Origin: Deltaproteobacteria bacterium | GTDB taxonomy: Bacteria; Desulfobacterota; Desulfobacteria; Desulfobacterales; UBA5852 | Direction: 5' to 3' | Length of the DNA: 64,000 nt | Assembly: GCA_020444045.1 (NCBI GenBank) | Contig: JAHLLS010000028.1 | Span: 1-64,000 of the forward strand | Part shown: one piece after another, positions 8,951 through 17,538 of the stretch | Layout of the letters: every line of letters begins with the position of its first letter | Numbering within the stretch: the first letter of the stretch is position 1 | The notes under the pieces: model-generated | The model's input: the letters and a program-made list of their open reading frames with translations, nothing else | Database searches by the model: none | Told to the model about the DNA's origin: nothing | Program-made: the position numbers and the translations under genes

Positions 8951-10795
8951 TTAAACTGGACCCTGCGAAGGGATTCCTTGGGCATTCCACCCCCATAGAG
9001 CATAGTAGTGGTCGCGGGCCGCGACAAATTCCTCCCTGGCAATCCGGCACCCCTCAGTCGGGCCATCCGGAATAGGGGTCTCCATGTAGGGCAGCAGTTC
9101 CTCGTCCGTGCCGCCGAAATCACAGTAAAGTTTGCGTTGCAGTTGAACGGCCTGCTCGCCGATCTGCATGAGGTCATCGAAAGTATAGTCGAATCCGGTG
9201 GCAGCATTCACCATTTTCACGATATCGTCATAACTCAGGATATTGCCCGGCCCGAAGATGAACATGCACAGGCTCAGGCTGTCCATGGCCGCATAATAGA
9301 TCTGGGTGGCACGGTAGACTTCCACTTTGACCCGGTCCAGGGCAAAGGCGTCGGACGTCGCGGTGATGTTGAAGGCTTTCAAATCGCCGGGACTCGAGGC
9401 GATCCAGTCGTGCTCGGCTTTCATATGATCCCCGGGGTTGGGGCCGTGCAGATAGCCAAACCCGATGCCGGGTTTGACGCGCGGTAAATGAGCGGGCAGC
9501 CCCATCCCTTTGGCGAAGCGAAGATGCCGATCGGTTTCCGGCCCCAGCACCCGGCGGCATTCCTCGACGCCGTCCGCCAGCAGGTTGCCAATCTTCCCCT
9601 CCCGGTAGGCGATCATGCGGATCAGGTCGCGCACTTTGTCGCCCTCGCCGAACCGGATCGCAAAACCCAGTTTGTCTTCGTCAAGGTCGCCATTCGCGAA
9701 ACCATCCATCAGGTAAGAAATGAGCGCGCCGGTGGAGATGGTGTCCATGCCGAGCAGGTTGCACGATTCGCTGAAGTCCATGGCCTGCGTCAGATCGGTG
9801 ATGCCCAGGTTGGGCCCCAGCAGGGCCATGCTCTCATATTCGGCCAGGGCCGTGTGCCCTGGATCGGCCGCGGACTTCTTCTTACACCCCAGGTAGCATC
9901 CCTTGCAGGGATTGCGTCGACCGACCGTGGTTTCGCCGATCTGCGCATGCGAAACCGCCGCCTGGAATTCTTCGTCGTCGCTTTGGGCCCGGTTGAAATT
10001 GGTCACCGGGAGATTGCCGACATCCTGGTTGAGCAGCAGCAGGCCAAAGGTGCCGTATGTTTTCAGCACCCCGAGGAAACCACCGGGATTTTTTTCAAAT
10101 GACGCTGCAAATGTGGTCGCCCCGGTTTTATTGACCGCTTTGACCGTCTCTGCATCTTTAAAAACCACCGGGTGGTCGCCGCCGATGCGAATCGCCTTGA
10201 GATTCTTGGCGCCCATCACCGCCCCCAGCCCCCCGCGTCCGGCGTAGTGGTCCGGTTCAAACATGATGTTGGCGTGGCGGACTTTGTTTTCTCCGGCCGG
10301 CCCGATGGTGGCGATGGAGACATTTCCCGCGGCATCCGCGTTCAAGCGGTCGTATGCCTGGCGCCGGTCAAGCCCCCACAATGCGGCGGCATCCGCGAAG
10401 GCAACGCGGTCGTTTTGGATGTCCAGATAGACCGGCGTGGCAGAAGCGCCGGTAATCACCAGCGCATCGAAACCGGCGCGTTTGATATCCGGGCCGAACT
10501 CGCCGCCCCCCTGGGACGTAAAAATACCGGTGGTTTCCGGCGACAGGGACAGCACGTTGACCCGTGTGGAACCGCACACCCGGGCGCCCGCCAGCGGTCC
10601 GGTGACAAATACGATGGGATTGGCCGGGGCGAACGGTGTCGGCGGCTTGGCGTCTTCGACCGTGTCAGCAAACAACTTCGCCGCCAGAAACGATCCCCCC
10701 AGATAGGTTTTATAGAAGGTCTCGCTCTTCTCAAGAATCGTCGTCGTCCGTGACGTGAGATCGATGACGAGAATTTTTCCCATGAAGCCGTACAT
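8951..10795 (-). CDS. Aldehyde:ferredoxin oxidoreductase (tungsten/molybdenum AOR family)
   Basis: The 614-residue cytoplasmic enzyme shows the AOR N-terminal domain (GKILVIDLTSRTTTI, YLGGSFLAAKL, GPLAGARVCGSTR), a likely metallopterin segment (GRGGLGAVMGAKNLKAI near 187-203) and the cluster-binding cysteines C297-x2-C300-x3-C304, with a fourth Cys in the C-terminal third (SLSLCMFIFGPGN). Family length is about 600. It oxidises aldehydes to acids and reduces ferredoxin, using a tungsten or molybdenum bis-pterin cofactor. GGGAG lies eight bases before the ATG. The neighbouring alcohol dehydrogenase could supply its aldehyde. The exact substrate is unknown. Confidence 0.93.
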   Translation of the reverse strand: MYGFMGKILVIDLTSRTTTILEKSETFYKTYLGGSFLAAKLFADTVEDAKPPTPFAPANPIVFVTGPLAGARVCGSTRVNVLSLSPETTGIFTSQGGGEFGPDIKRAGFDALVITGASATPVYLDIQNDRVAFADAAALWGLDRRQAYDRLNADAAGNVSIATIGPAGENKVRHANIMFEPDHYAGRGGLGAVMGAKNLKAIRIGGDHPVVFKDAETVKAVNKTGATTFAASFEKNPGGFLGVLKTYGTFGLLLLNQDVGNLPVTNFNRAQSDDEEFQAAVSHAQIGETTVGRRNPCKGCYLGCKKKSAADPGHTALAEYESMALLGPNLGITDLTQAMDFSESCNLLGMDTISTGALISYLMDGFANGDLDEDKLGFAIRFGEGDKVRDLIRMIAYREGKIGNLLADGVEECRRVLGPETDRHLRFAKGMGLPAHLPRVKPGIGFGYLHGPNPGDHMKAEHDWIASSPGDLKAFNITATSDAFALDRVKVEVYRATQIYYAAMDSLSLCMFIFGPGNILSYDDIVKMVNAATGFDYTFDDLMQIGEQAVQLQRKLYCDFGGTDEELLPYMETPIPDGPTEGCRIAREEFVAARDHYYALWGWNAQGIPSQGPV

Positions 10796-10873
10796 GGCAT
10801 GTCTCCCGGTTTGTAATGACCGTGTATGTAAAAACCTTAAAATGAATACGCCGCTGTGAGCAGCGTCTTCCCA

Positions 10874-11077
10874 TCATCCGGCCGCCATGACGGTCAGCCG
10901 GTCGAACAGGCCCTGGATCTTTTCAAGCCATGCGTCCACCGGATCGACCGCCGCGGTGGGCAACAGCAGCGGCATACCGCCGGCCCGAAGGATGGCCTGC
11001 ACATATTCGGCCGGGATGTTGAACCCGTCGCCGTGTGCAACGCCATAGGTGCTCATCCCGATGATGGGCCGGCTCAT
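10874..11077 (-). pseudogene. Truncated gamma-glutamyl hydrolase (PuuD-like class I amidotransferase) remnant
   Basis: The 67-residue frame begins like a PuuD-type gamma-glutamyl-GABA hydrolase: RPIIGMSTYG, then IPAEYVQAILRAGGMPLLLP and LEKIQGL. It then diverges where an intact protein would read into the conserved TGG-D region, and stops 10 residues later. Intact members are about 240-260 residues. The missing part, including the catalytic Cys and His regions, is not found in the 78 bases before the AOR gene, so most of the gene has been deleted. It lies between the iron alcohol dehydrogenase and AOR genes on the same strand, as a real puuD-like gene would in a gamma-glutamyl amine pathway. 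Confidence 0.7.
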
Positions 11078-11126
11078 TTGGCGACCTGCTTATGCTCGAC
11101 CGGATCGTTGGCGTTGCCCATTCGCA

Positions 11127-12302
11127 TCAACCGATTCGACCGTGGACGGCGTTCTGGAAAAGCGCGGTCAGATTTTCCACCGTGAGTGTAATGGGGTTGC
11201 TGCCGGCCGATGGATCCACCGCAGCCATTTCTGCCAGTTGTCCGATATGATCGTCGGTGACCCCGAGCGCGGCCAGATCGGCGGGAATGCCGATCTCTTT
11301 TCGCAATGCCAGGACCCAGTCGAGAACGGCCTGGAAGGAGGGGTGAGGTAAATCGAGATAGCGGGCCAGGGCGGTCATCCGCTCGTCGATGGCGGAGCGG
11401 TTGAAGACCAGGACGTAGGGCATGACCACGGCGTTGGTCAACCCGTGGTGGGTGTTCAGCACGGCGCCGCAGGGGTGGCTCATGGCATGCATCGCACCGA
11501 GCCCCTTTTGGAAAGCGGAAGCTCCCATGGTGGATGCCGCCATCATATGGGCCCGGGCCGTCAAGTTGCCGCCCTGGCGGTAGGCCAGCGGCAGCCATTC
11601 TTTGACCAGACGCATCCCTTCCAGCCCCACCCCCTGGGCCAGAGGATGATAAAACGGGCTGCAAAAGGCCTCCAGATTGTGGGAGAGCGCGTCCATACCC
11701 ACCGCGGCGGTGATGTTGGGCGGCAGCCCCAGGGTCAGTTCCGGGTCGGCAATGACCAGGGACGGCAGCATGCGTGGGTGGAAGATAATCTTCTTGGTAT
11801 GGTCCCGTTCATCGGTGATCACGGAGGCCCGACCGACTTCAGAGCCGGTCCCGGAGGTCGTGGGAACCGCCACCACCGGCGCCATGCCGTCCACATCGAC
11901 CCGGGTGAACCAGTCCTCGCGGTCCTCGAAATCCCATATGGGGCGCGTCTGGCCGACCATCAGGGCCACGGCCTTGCCCACATCCAGAGCACTGCCGCCG
12001 CCGAAAGCAATTACGCCATCATGTCCGCCGGCACGAAAGGCATCCACCCCGGCGGTCACATTGGCCGCCACCGGATTGCCCTGCACATCGGCAAACAGAT
12101 CGCAGCCCAAACCCGCCGACCGGCAGTCCGCAATGGCGTTCGCGATCATGGGCAACCCCGCCAGACCGGGGTCTGTTACCAACAACGGTCGTTCCATACC
12201 CAGCACCCGGCAGGCGTTTGGCAGCTCGCTGATCCGTCCGGCCCCGAAACGAATCGCCGTGGGATAATTCCAGTCTCCAATAAGTTCCATATCTTTTGCC
12301 AT
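11127..12302 (-). CDS. Iron-containing alcohol dehydrogenase
   Basis: The 391-residue protein matches family III alcohol dehydrogenases. The NAD-binding region has FGGGSALDVGKAVALM near residue 95, and metal ligands are visible as AVGMDALSHNLEAF (Asp, His), AMHAMSHPCGAVLNTHHG (two His). VPTTSGTGSEVGRASVI is also typical. It interconverts an alcohol and an aldehyde with NAD(P). Between a glutamine-synthetase-like ligase and an AOR, it may act on an amino-alcohol or a diol-derived intermediate. An alternative start five residues in (MELIGDW) cannot be excluded. Confidence 0.92.
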   Translation of the reverse strand: MAKDMELIGDWNYPTAIRFGAGRISELPNACRVLGMERPLLVTDPGLAGLPMIANAIADCRSAGLGCDLFADVQGNPVAANVTAGVDAFRAGGHDGVIAFGGGSALDVGKAVALMVGQTRPIWDFEDREDWFTRVDVDGMAPVVAVPTTSGTGSEVGRASVITDERDHTKKIIFHPRMLPSLVIADPELTLGLPPNITAAVGMDALSHNLEAFCSPFYHPLAQGVGLEGMRLVKEWLPLAYRQGGNLTARAHMMAASTMGASAFQKGLGAMHAMSHPCGAVLNTHHGLTNAVVMPYVLVFNRSAIDERMTALARYLDLPHPSFQAVLDWVLALRKEIGIPADLAALGVTDDHIGQLAEMAAVDPSAGSNPITLTVENLTALFQNAVHGRIG

Positions 12303-12341
12303 TGAATTAAAACCTCACTGTTTGGAATTTTATCCACGAGC

Positions 12342-12484
12342 GGACCCGTTTCAGAAAAGAGGATTTTTTGCTTTGAGCAAGGCCGCACAAGGGTTTGTAG
12401 CGAGGCGTACTAATGTACGCCGCAGCTGGAAACCCGCTACGAACGGAAGCCCAGAGTAAAAAAGACCTTTTCTGAGTCGGGTCC
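12342..12484. repeat. 143-bp palindromic (MITE-like) intergenic repeat
   Basis: Both ends carry imperfect terminal inverted repeats of about 28 bases: GGACCCGTTTCAGAAAAG at the left, and on the opposite strand from the right end GGACCCGACTCAGAAAAG. Inside are further nested inverted arms (GGGTTT with AAACCC) and a central perfect hairpin GGCGTAC-TAAT-GTACGCC. The whole element would fold into one long hairpin. Its right end coincides with the stop codon of the glutamine-synthetase-like gene. No gene or transposase lies in it, so it is best described as a non-autonomous palindromic element or a large 3'-end stem-loop. Confidence 0.65.
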
Positions 12485-13851
12485 TATATGATTTCAAAGT
12501 ACCGCTCCAATTCCCAATCCGTGATATGCTTGCGGAATTCCCGCTCCTCCCATTCACGCGTGGCGGCAAAATGGTCGACAAACGCATCGCCGAACCAGTC
12601 GCGGGCCGCATCGGATTTTTTCAGTCGCTGGGCAGCCTCCCACAGGGTGCCCGGAAATTGGAGTTCCTTGGGAAATTTCTGATCATAGGCATTGCCGCTG
12701 ATGGGATCCTGCGGTTCGATCCGGTTCTCGACGCCCCACAAGCCGGAGGCCAGCGCGGCAGCCAGAACGACATAGGGATTGCCGTCGGCGGCGGCAACCC
12801 GGTACTCCACCCGCTGGGATCCCGCTCCGCCGGGGATCGCACGCAGGGCGCAGGTACGGTTGTCGATGCCCCAGCTCGCCTCGGTGGGTGCCCAGAAGCC
12901 CGGGATCAGGCGTGTAAAGGAATTGACCGTGGGGGCGATCATGGCCAGAAATTCGGGCATCAGGCACTGCTGCCCGGCGATAAAATGGCGCATGGTGTCA
13001 CTCATGGCATGGGGTTTCTTGGGATCATGGAACATCGCCCGACCGTCGGTATCCTTTAGTGAAATGTGGATATGCCCGCTCTGCCCCGGCCAGTCCGGCG
13101 ACCACTTGGCCATAAAGGTAGCCAGAAACCCGCAGCGCTGGGCCAAAATTTTGGTGAAGGTTTTAAACAGGGCGGCCTTGTCGGCCGCGGCCAGGGCCGC
13201 ATCCACAGTGATCGCCCCTTCCAATACTCCCGGGCCGGTTTCTTCGTGCAGCCCCTCCAGGGAAAAATCCATGACTTCGCAAGTATCGAGCAGTGCCCGG
13301 TAGAACTCGTTGTGGACGGAGTTGCGCAGGACCGAATAGCCGAAAAAACCTGGTGCCATGGGCTTGAGATCGCGATACCGCTTTTCGCGAATCGAATGGG
13401 CATTTTCTTCAAAAACGAAAAATTCGTATTCAAAGCCGGCAAAAGGCTCGAATCCCATCTTCCGGGCGCGCTCCAGCACCCTGCGCAACACCCCCCGGGG
13501 ACAGATTGCCTCTGCGGCTTCGGCAAACTCACCCAGGAAAAACAGCATATTGTCTTCGAAGGGAAGCTCCCGGCAGCTGCCCGGCAGAATACGCACCGGC
13601 GCATCCGGGTAGCCGGTGTGCCAGCCCGTGTAGGAGACATTGTCATACAGCTGGTCATTCAGATCCCAGCCCAGCACCACATCGCAGAAACCGAACCCCT
13701 TCTTCAATGCGGAAATAAATTTGGCTCGGGACATGTATTTGCCTCGCATGACCCCGTCGATATCGAATACACCGACCTTGATATGGCCGGGATTGCGATC
13801 CGCGACGACCGCCCTGACATCTTCAGCCGTCTTGACGTCTTTTAGGTCCAT
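12484..13851 (-). CDS. Glutamine synthetase family protein (PuuA/gamma-glutamylamide synthetase-like)
   Basis: The 455-residue protein has GS catalytic-domain motifs: FEYEFFVFEENAHS, HEETGPGVLEGAI near residue 205, GQSGHIHISLKDTDG near 270, and NRTCALRAIPGG followed by VEYRVAAADGNPYVVLAAAL. The length and the N-terminal region (VGVFDIDGVMRGKYMSRAKF) fit the GS-III/PuuA-type ligases rather than GlnA. Such enzymes join glutamate to an amine with ATP. GGAGGAG precedes the ATG. With the Fe-ADH, the PuuD fragment and AOR on the same strand, an amine or amino-alcohol catabolic role is suggested, though the missing hydrolase argues that the pathway is incomplete here. Confidence 0.88.
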   Translation of the reverse strand: MDLKDVKTAEDVRAVVADRNPGHIKVGVFDIDGVMRGKYMSRAKFISALKKGFGFCDVVLGWDLNDQLYDNVSYTGWHTGYPDAPVRILPGSCRELPFEDNMLFFLGEFAEAAEAICPRGVLRRVLERARKMGFEPFAGFEYEFFVFEENAHSIREKRYRDLKPMAPGFFGYSVLRNSVHNEFYRALLDTCEVMDFSLEGLHEETGPGVLEGAITVDAALAAADKAALFKTFTKILAQRCGFLATFMAKWSPDWPGQSGHIHISLKDTDGRAMFHDPKKPHAMSDTMRHFIAGQQCLMPEFLAMIAPTVNSFTRLIPGFWAPTEASWGIDNRTCALRAIPGGAGSQRVEYRVAAADGNPYVVLAAALASGLWGVENRIEPQDPISGNAYDQKFPKELQFPGTLWEAAQRLKKSDAARDWFGDAFVDHFAATREWEEREFRKHITDWELERYFEII

Positions 13852-14050
13852 AAAAGAACTCCTCCTGAGGGAAAGGATCGGCCACCGGTCGACAAATCAT
13901 GTGCAGCATCGTCCTATGGGTCTCCACCCGGCAGCACCTGTCTTTAATGAAATAGCATGTGTCACCAATTGGGAATGGTATCGTAAAACACGGTTAAATA
14001 TCATACCGATACCAATCTCATCTGGCAATCATTGAAACACGAGGATGTCA

Positions 14051-14449
14051 TCAGTCCGGCAACACGACGCGCACCCTGACAACCCCTCTGCGCAACATCC
14101 CCAGCTTTTTGGCCGCCGCATAAGACAGATCGATGACCCGGCCCTTCACAAAGGGTCCCCGGTCATTGATGCGGACCTCGACCGAGGAACCGGTGTCCAG
14201 GCGTGTCACCTGCACTTTGGTGCCGAAGGGCAGGCGCCGATGGGCGGCGGTATAAGCATTCCGGTCGTAGCGTTCGCCACTGGCCGTCTGCCGGCCATGG
14301 AAGCGATCCGCATAGTAGCTCGCCATACCGACTTCAGCGCCACCCGATTCCGTGGTCGGCGCGGGGGTTGTCGCACAGCTAGCCAGCATCAACAGGCCGA
14401 TGCCGCCCAGCAGACCTGCCAATGAAGTGATGTTTTTGGTTAGGGGCAT
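14051..14449 (-). CDS. rlpA: RlpA-family septal ring lytic transglycosylase-like lipoprotein
   Basis: Starting at 14449 gives a 132-residue lipoprotein precursor: MPLTKN, a hydrophobic stretch and the lipobox LASC at about residues 20-23. The mature part is the double-psi beta-barrel domain of RlpA: GMASYYADRFHGRQTASGER, LPFGTKVQVTRLDTG, VEVRINDRGPFVKGRVIDLS. It lacks a SPOR domain. RlpA proteins cleave peptidoglycan strands lacking stem peptides at the septum. An upstream in-frame extension to 14587 would bury the signal peptide and is unlikely. Confidence 0.88.
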   Translation of the reverse strand: MPLTKNITSLAGLLGGIGLLMLASCATTPAPTTESGGAEVGMASYYADRFHGRQTASGERYDRNAYTAAHRRLPFGTKVQVTRLDTGSSVEVRINDRGPFVKGRVIDLSYAAAKKLGMLRRGVVRVRVVLPD

Positions 14450-14732
14450 TTCTACGGGACTCCGGTAAAAAGCGGCGTTGTCATCCTTGGTCATGTAGGC
14501 AAACGCCATATTCAAGCCGAATCTAAAGCATAATTCAACGTCGGCATTAAATCGCAACACCGCAGTAAACTGAATAGACGTCGGCATCGCAGCTTGCCAA
14601 TCCTATCTGAAAACGGCCGCATTGCCAACCAGCCCTCCGGTCCTTAACATTGTAAAAAGGCCAACCATCAGATCCAATCTTTTGTTTCATCTGGAGCGGG
14701 ACCCGAACAGGCCCTCGAAAGGAGGTCGGCCC

Positions 14733-15020
14733 ATGGATTTTGCAAGTTACTATTTGGAACTGTTCGAAATGCTCAATCAAGCCTGCCAGAAAATTGCTTC
14801 CGGCCATTACGATCAGAAGGATTCGGAGCGCCTGTTCGAGCTTGCCAAACGGCAGCGCTATCCAAGCCTGCTGGCGGACCTGGCGGAATCCTTCGGCATG
14901 ATGATGGTCAAGCTGGAAGCCCGTGAATTCAGTTTGCAGCAAACCGTGGATGAACTTGAAAAGGCCAAGGCGGAGCTCGAACACCGTCTGAAGTGCGACC
15001 GCGAAACACCCGGGACTTGA
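14733..15020 (+). CDS. Small coiled-coil protein of unknown function
   Basis: The 95-residue protein starts at 14733, with AAAGGAGG seven bases upstream, one of the better ribosome sites in the window. It is soluble and mostly helical: MDFASYYLELFEMLNQA, then a C-terminal stretch rich in E, K and L (VDELEKAKAELEHRLK) that should form a coiled coil. No catalytic motif is visible. It is 190 bases before a hybrid sensor kinase on the same strand and divergent from rlpA, so it might be an accessory signalling protein, but that is only a guess. Confidence 0.7.
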   Translation: MDFASYYLELFEMLNQACQKIASGHYDQKDSERLFELAKRQRYPSLLADLAESFGMMMVKLEAREFSLQQTVDELEKAKAELEHRLKCDRETPGT

Positions 15021-15210
15021 TATTGGCCTTTATCCCGGGGAACTCGGCAAGCCTATTCGATCTTCCGTGGATTGCCTATTAAACGCCTGACATCATGCCA
15101 ACAGTCCCCCATCAATGGCATCATGGCACCGTCTTACCTGAATCGCGCATGATGCGGATGACATGAGAACGGTTCCATCGTAGCGCGATCGATGAAAGGA
15201 AAAAAACGCG

Positions 15211-17538
15211 GTGCTCATTTTCAACCCGGCCACGCCCAGCGGGGAAATGACCCTCAACCGATTCACCCTGGGGTTTGCAGGCCGGCATCGCCATTTAGAA
15301 AAACACTTCGCCAGGGACTATTTCGAAAGGAATCTTTCCCACCTGCGTCTCTGCCACTGGCTGACCATTCTCCTCTATAGTATTCCCGGCATTCTGGATG
15401 CCCGTTTTTTCCCGGAAATGACGGCCAGCCTCTGGACCATTCGTTTTCTGGTGGTGTGTCCCGTCTTTCTGCTGGGCTTCGGTTTCACGTATACGCCCTA
15501 TTATCGCCGCTGGTGGCAGCTGATCTCGATGGGTTATATCCTGCTGACCGGCAGCGGCTTCATCTTAATGATTGCCATTGCCACGCCCCCGGTCAGCTAT
15601 GGCTATTATGTCGGCATCATTATTTCCATGATGTTCGGCTACGCCTTGATCCGGGAGCGGTTTCTTTACGCCTCGGTGGCAGGCATGACCCTGCTGATCG
15701 CCTACCTTGGCGTCTCCCTGTCCGCAACGCCGATTCCAGCCGATCTCCTGTTCCACAACGGCCTCTATCTCTTTGCAACCAACATGCTGGGCATGCTCAT
15801 TGCCTATTTTCTGGAATTCTCCGCCCGACGGGACTTCTTCCTCGGATACATGCTCAACCGGGAGCAGGAAAAAGTCACAAACCTGAACACGCGTCTGGAG
15901 GAAAAAGTCATCCGTCGCACGGAAGCGCTATCAACCACCAACGCCGCTTTGCAGCGCCAAATCACCGAACGGGAAAAAATCGAAACCGCGCTGAGGGAAA
16001 GCCGTGAACGCTTGAAAGTCCTCTTCGACTTCGCACCGGACGGGTATTGCATGCTAAGCCTGAAGGGGGATATCATCGAGGCCAACCAGTCGGTCGAAAC
16101 GATCACCGGCGTCGACCGCGATGCCTTCATCGGGAAAAAAATCTTAGATCTCGGCCTGGTGGCATCGGATCCCCACTTTCAAGCCCGCGCCATCCTCAAG
16201 GCGAGCCTGAAGGAGACCCCCTGGGGGCCGGGCGAGTTCGCCATCCGGCGCAAAAACGGCCGGCCGGCCACGGTTGAAGTCCGCTCCCACCCCGTCCGCA
16301 TCGACAACCAGATCTGCATTCTTGTCATGATTAGGGATGTCACCGACCGGAAAACCCAGGCCAAAGTTCGAAAGCGTCTTGAAAATAAGCTGGCACAGGC
16401 CCAGAAAATGGAAGCAGTAGGCACCCTGGCCGGTGGCATCGCCCACGATTTCAACAATATCCTGTCGGCCATCATCGGGTATACGGAGCTCTCGCGCATG
16501 GACGCCCCGCCGGGTGGCGCCCTCCATGAAAACCTCGGCCAGATCCATACGGCCGGCCAGCGGGCCAAGGACCTGATTCAGCAGATCCTGACCTTCAGCC
16601 GCCAGCATGACACCGAAATCAAACCCGTGCGGGTCCGCGCCATTGTTGAAGAATCGCTCAAACTCCTGCGGGCGTCAATCCCCCAGGCCATCGAAATCCG
16701 CCAGCGTATTGCCAGCGAAGCGTTTACCCTGGCCAACGAAACCCAGCTTCAGCAGATCCTGATGAACCTGTGCACCAATGCCGCCTATGCCATGGGAAGC
16801 GGTGGCGGCATTCTGACGGTCGCTTTGGACGACATCGCCATCGATACGTCTTCCGCCGATCCCGATACCAACCTGCCGGCCGGAGCCTACCTCCGGCTGA
16901 CCGTGAGCGATACGGGCTGCGGTATGTCGCCCGAAGTCGTCCGGAGGCTTTTCGATCCCTATTATACGACCAAACCCAAGGGGGAAGGCAGCGGTCTTGG
17001 CATGGCGGTCGTTCACGGCATCATCAACCGTTATCAGGGCGCCATCAAGGTCGACAGTGTGGAGGGGCAAGGCACGGCGGTCAGGGTCTATCTGGTGCGT
17101 CAAGCAAAAGCCGGCGGGGCAACCTCAGAAAAATCGACGCCGCTGCCCACCGGAACCGAGACGGTCCTGCTGGTGGACGATGAATCCCAGCTGGTGACCA
17201 TCGGGGAACAAATGCTCACACGCCTCGGTTACCGGGTGACCGTCAGTGCCGACAGTGTCAAAGCGCTCGAACTTTTCCGGGTCCAACCGGAGGCATTCGC
17301 CGTTGTGGTCACCGACATGTCCATGCCGAAGATGAGCGGGGTCGAACTCGCCCGCGCCATCCTGTCCATCCGTCCGGACATGCCCATCGTCCTGTGCACC
17401 GGCTATTCGGCCGGCATCGATCGGGAAACCGTGCTTTCCATGGGGATACGCGATCTTATCATGAAACCCATCAGTATGCAGGCCCTGGCGGTAAGCGTCC
17501 GGCAGGCGATCGATGCCGGTCAGATGCCGTCCAGGTAG
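15211..17538 (+). CDS. Hybrid sensor histidine kinase (membrane sensor, PAS, HisKA, HATPase, receiver)
   Basis: The 775-residue protein has, in order: a 6-helix membrane region (about residues 45-205), a coiled coil (about 215-265), a PAS domain (about 265-385; FAPDGYCMLSLKGDIIEANQ), a dimerisation/phosphoacceptor domain with GGIAHDFNNILSAIIGY (His412), an ATPase domain (NLCTNAAYAMGSGGG, SDTGCGMSPEV, GEGSGLGMAVVHGI) and a receiver domain with Asp702 in VVVTDMSMPKMSG. The GTG at 15211 follows GAAAGGAA; an ATG at 15247 is an alternative start. No DNA-binding output regulator is adjacent. Its 3' end overlaps mtgA tail to tail by 19 bases. Confidence 0.93.
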   Translation: MLIFNPATPSGEMTLNRFTLGFAGRHRHLEKHFARDYFERNLSHLRLCHWLTILLYSIPGILDARFFPEMTASLWTIRFLVVCPVFLLGFGFTYTPYYRRWWQLISMGYILLTGSGFILMIAIATPPVSYGYYVGIIISMMFGYALIRERFLYASVAGMTLLIAYLGVSLSATPIPADLLFHNGLYLFATNMLGMLIAYFLEFSARRDFFLGYMLNREQEKVTNLNTRLEEKVIRRTEALSTTNAALQRQITEREKIETALRESRERLKVLFDFAPDGYCMLSLKGDIIEANQSVETITGVDRDAFIGKKILDLGLVASDPHFQARAILKASLKETPWGPGEFAIRRKNGRPATVEVRSHPVRIDNQICILVMIRDVTDRKTQAKVRKRLENKLAQAQKMEAVGTLAGGIAHDFNNILSAIIGYTELSRMDAPPGGALHENLGQIHTAGQRAKDLIQQILTFSRQHDTEIKPVRVRAIVEESLKLLRASIPQAIEIRQRIASEAFTLANETQLQQILMNLCTNAAYAMGSGGGILTVALDDIAIDTSSADPDTNLPAGAYLRLTVSDTGCGMSPEVVRRLFDPYYTTKPKGEGSGLGMAVVHGIINRYQGAIKVDSVEGQGTAVRVYLVRQAKAGGATSEKSTPLPTGTETVLLVDDESQLVTIGEQMLTRLGYRVTVSADSVKALELFRVQPEAFAVVVTDMSMPKMSGVELARAILSIRPDMPIVLCTGYSAGIDRETVLSMGIRDLIMKPISMQALAVSVRQAIDAGQMPSR

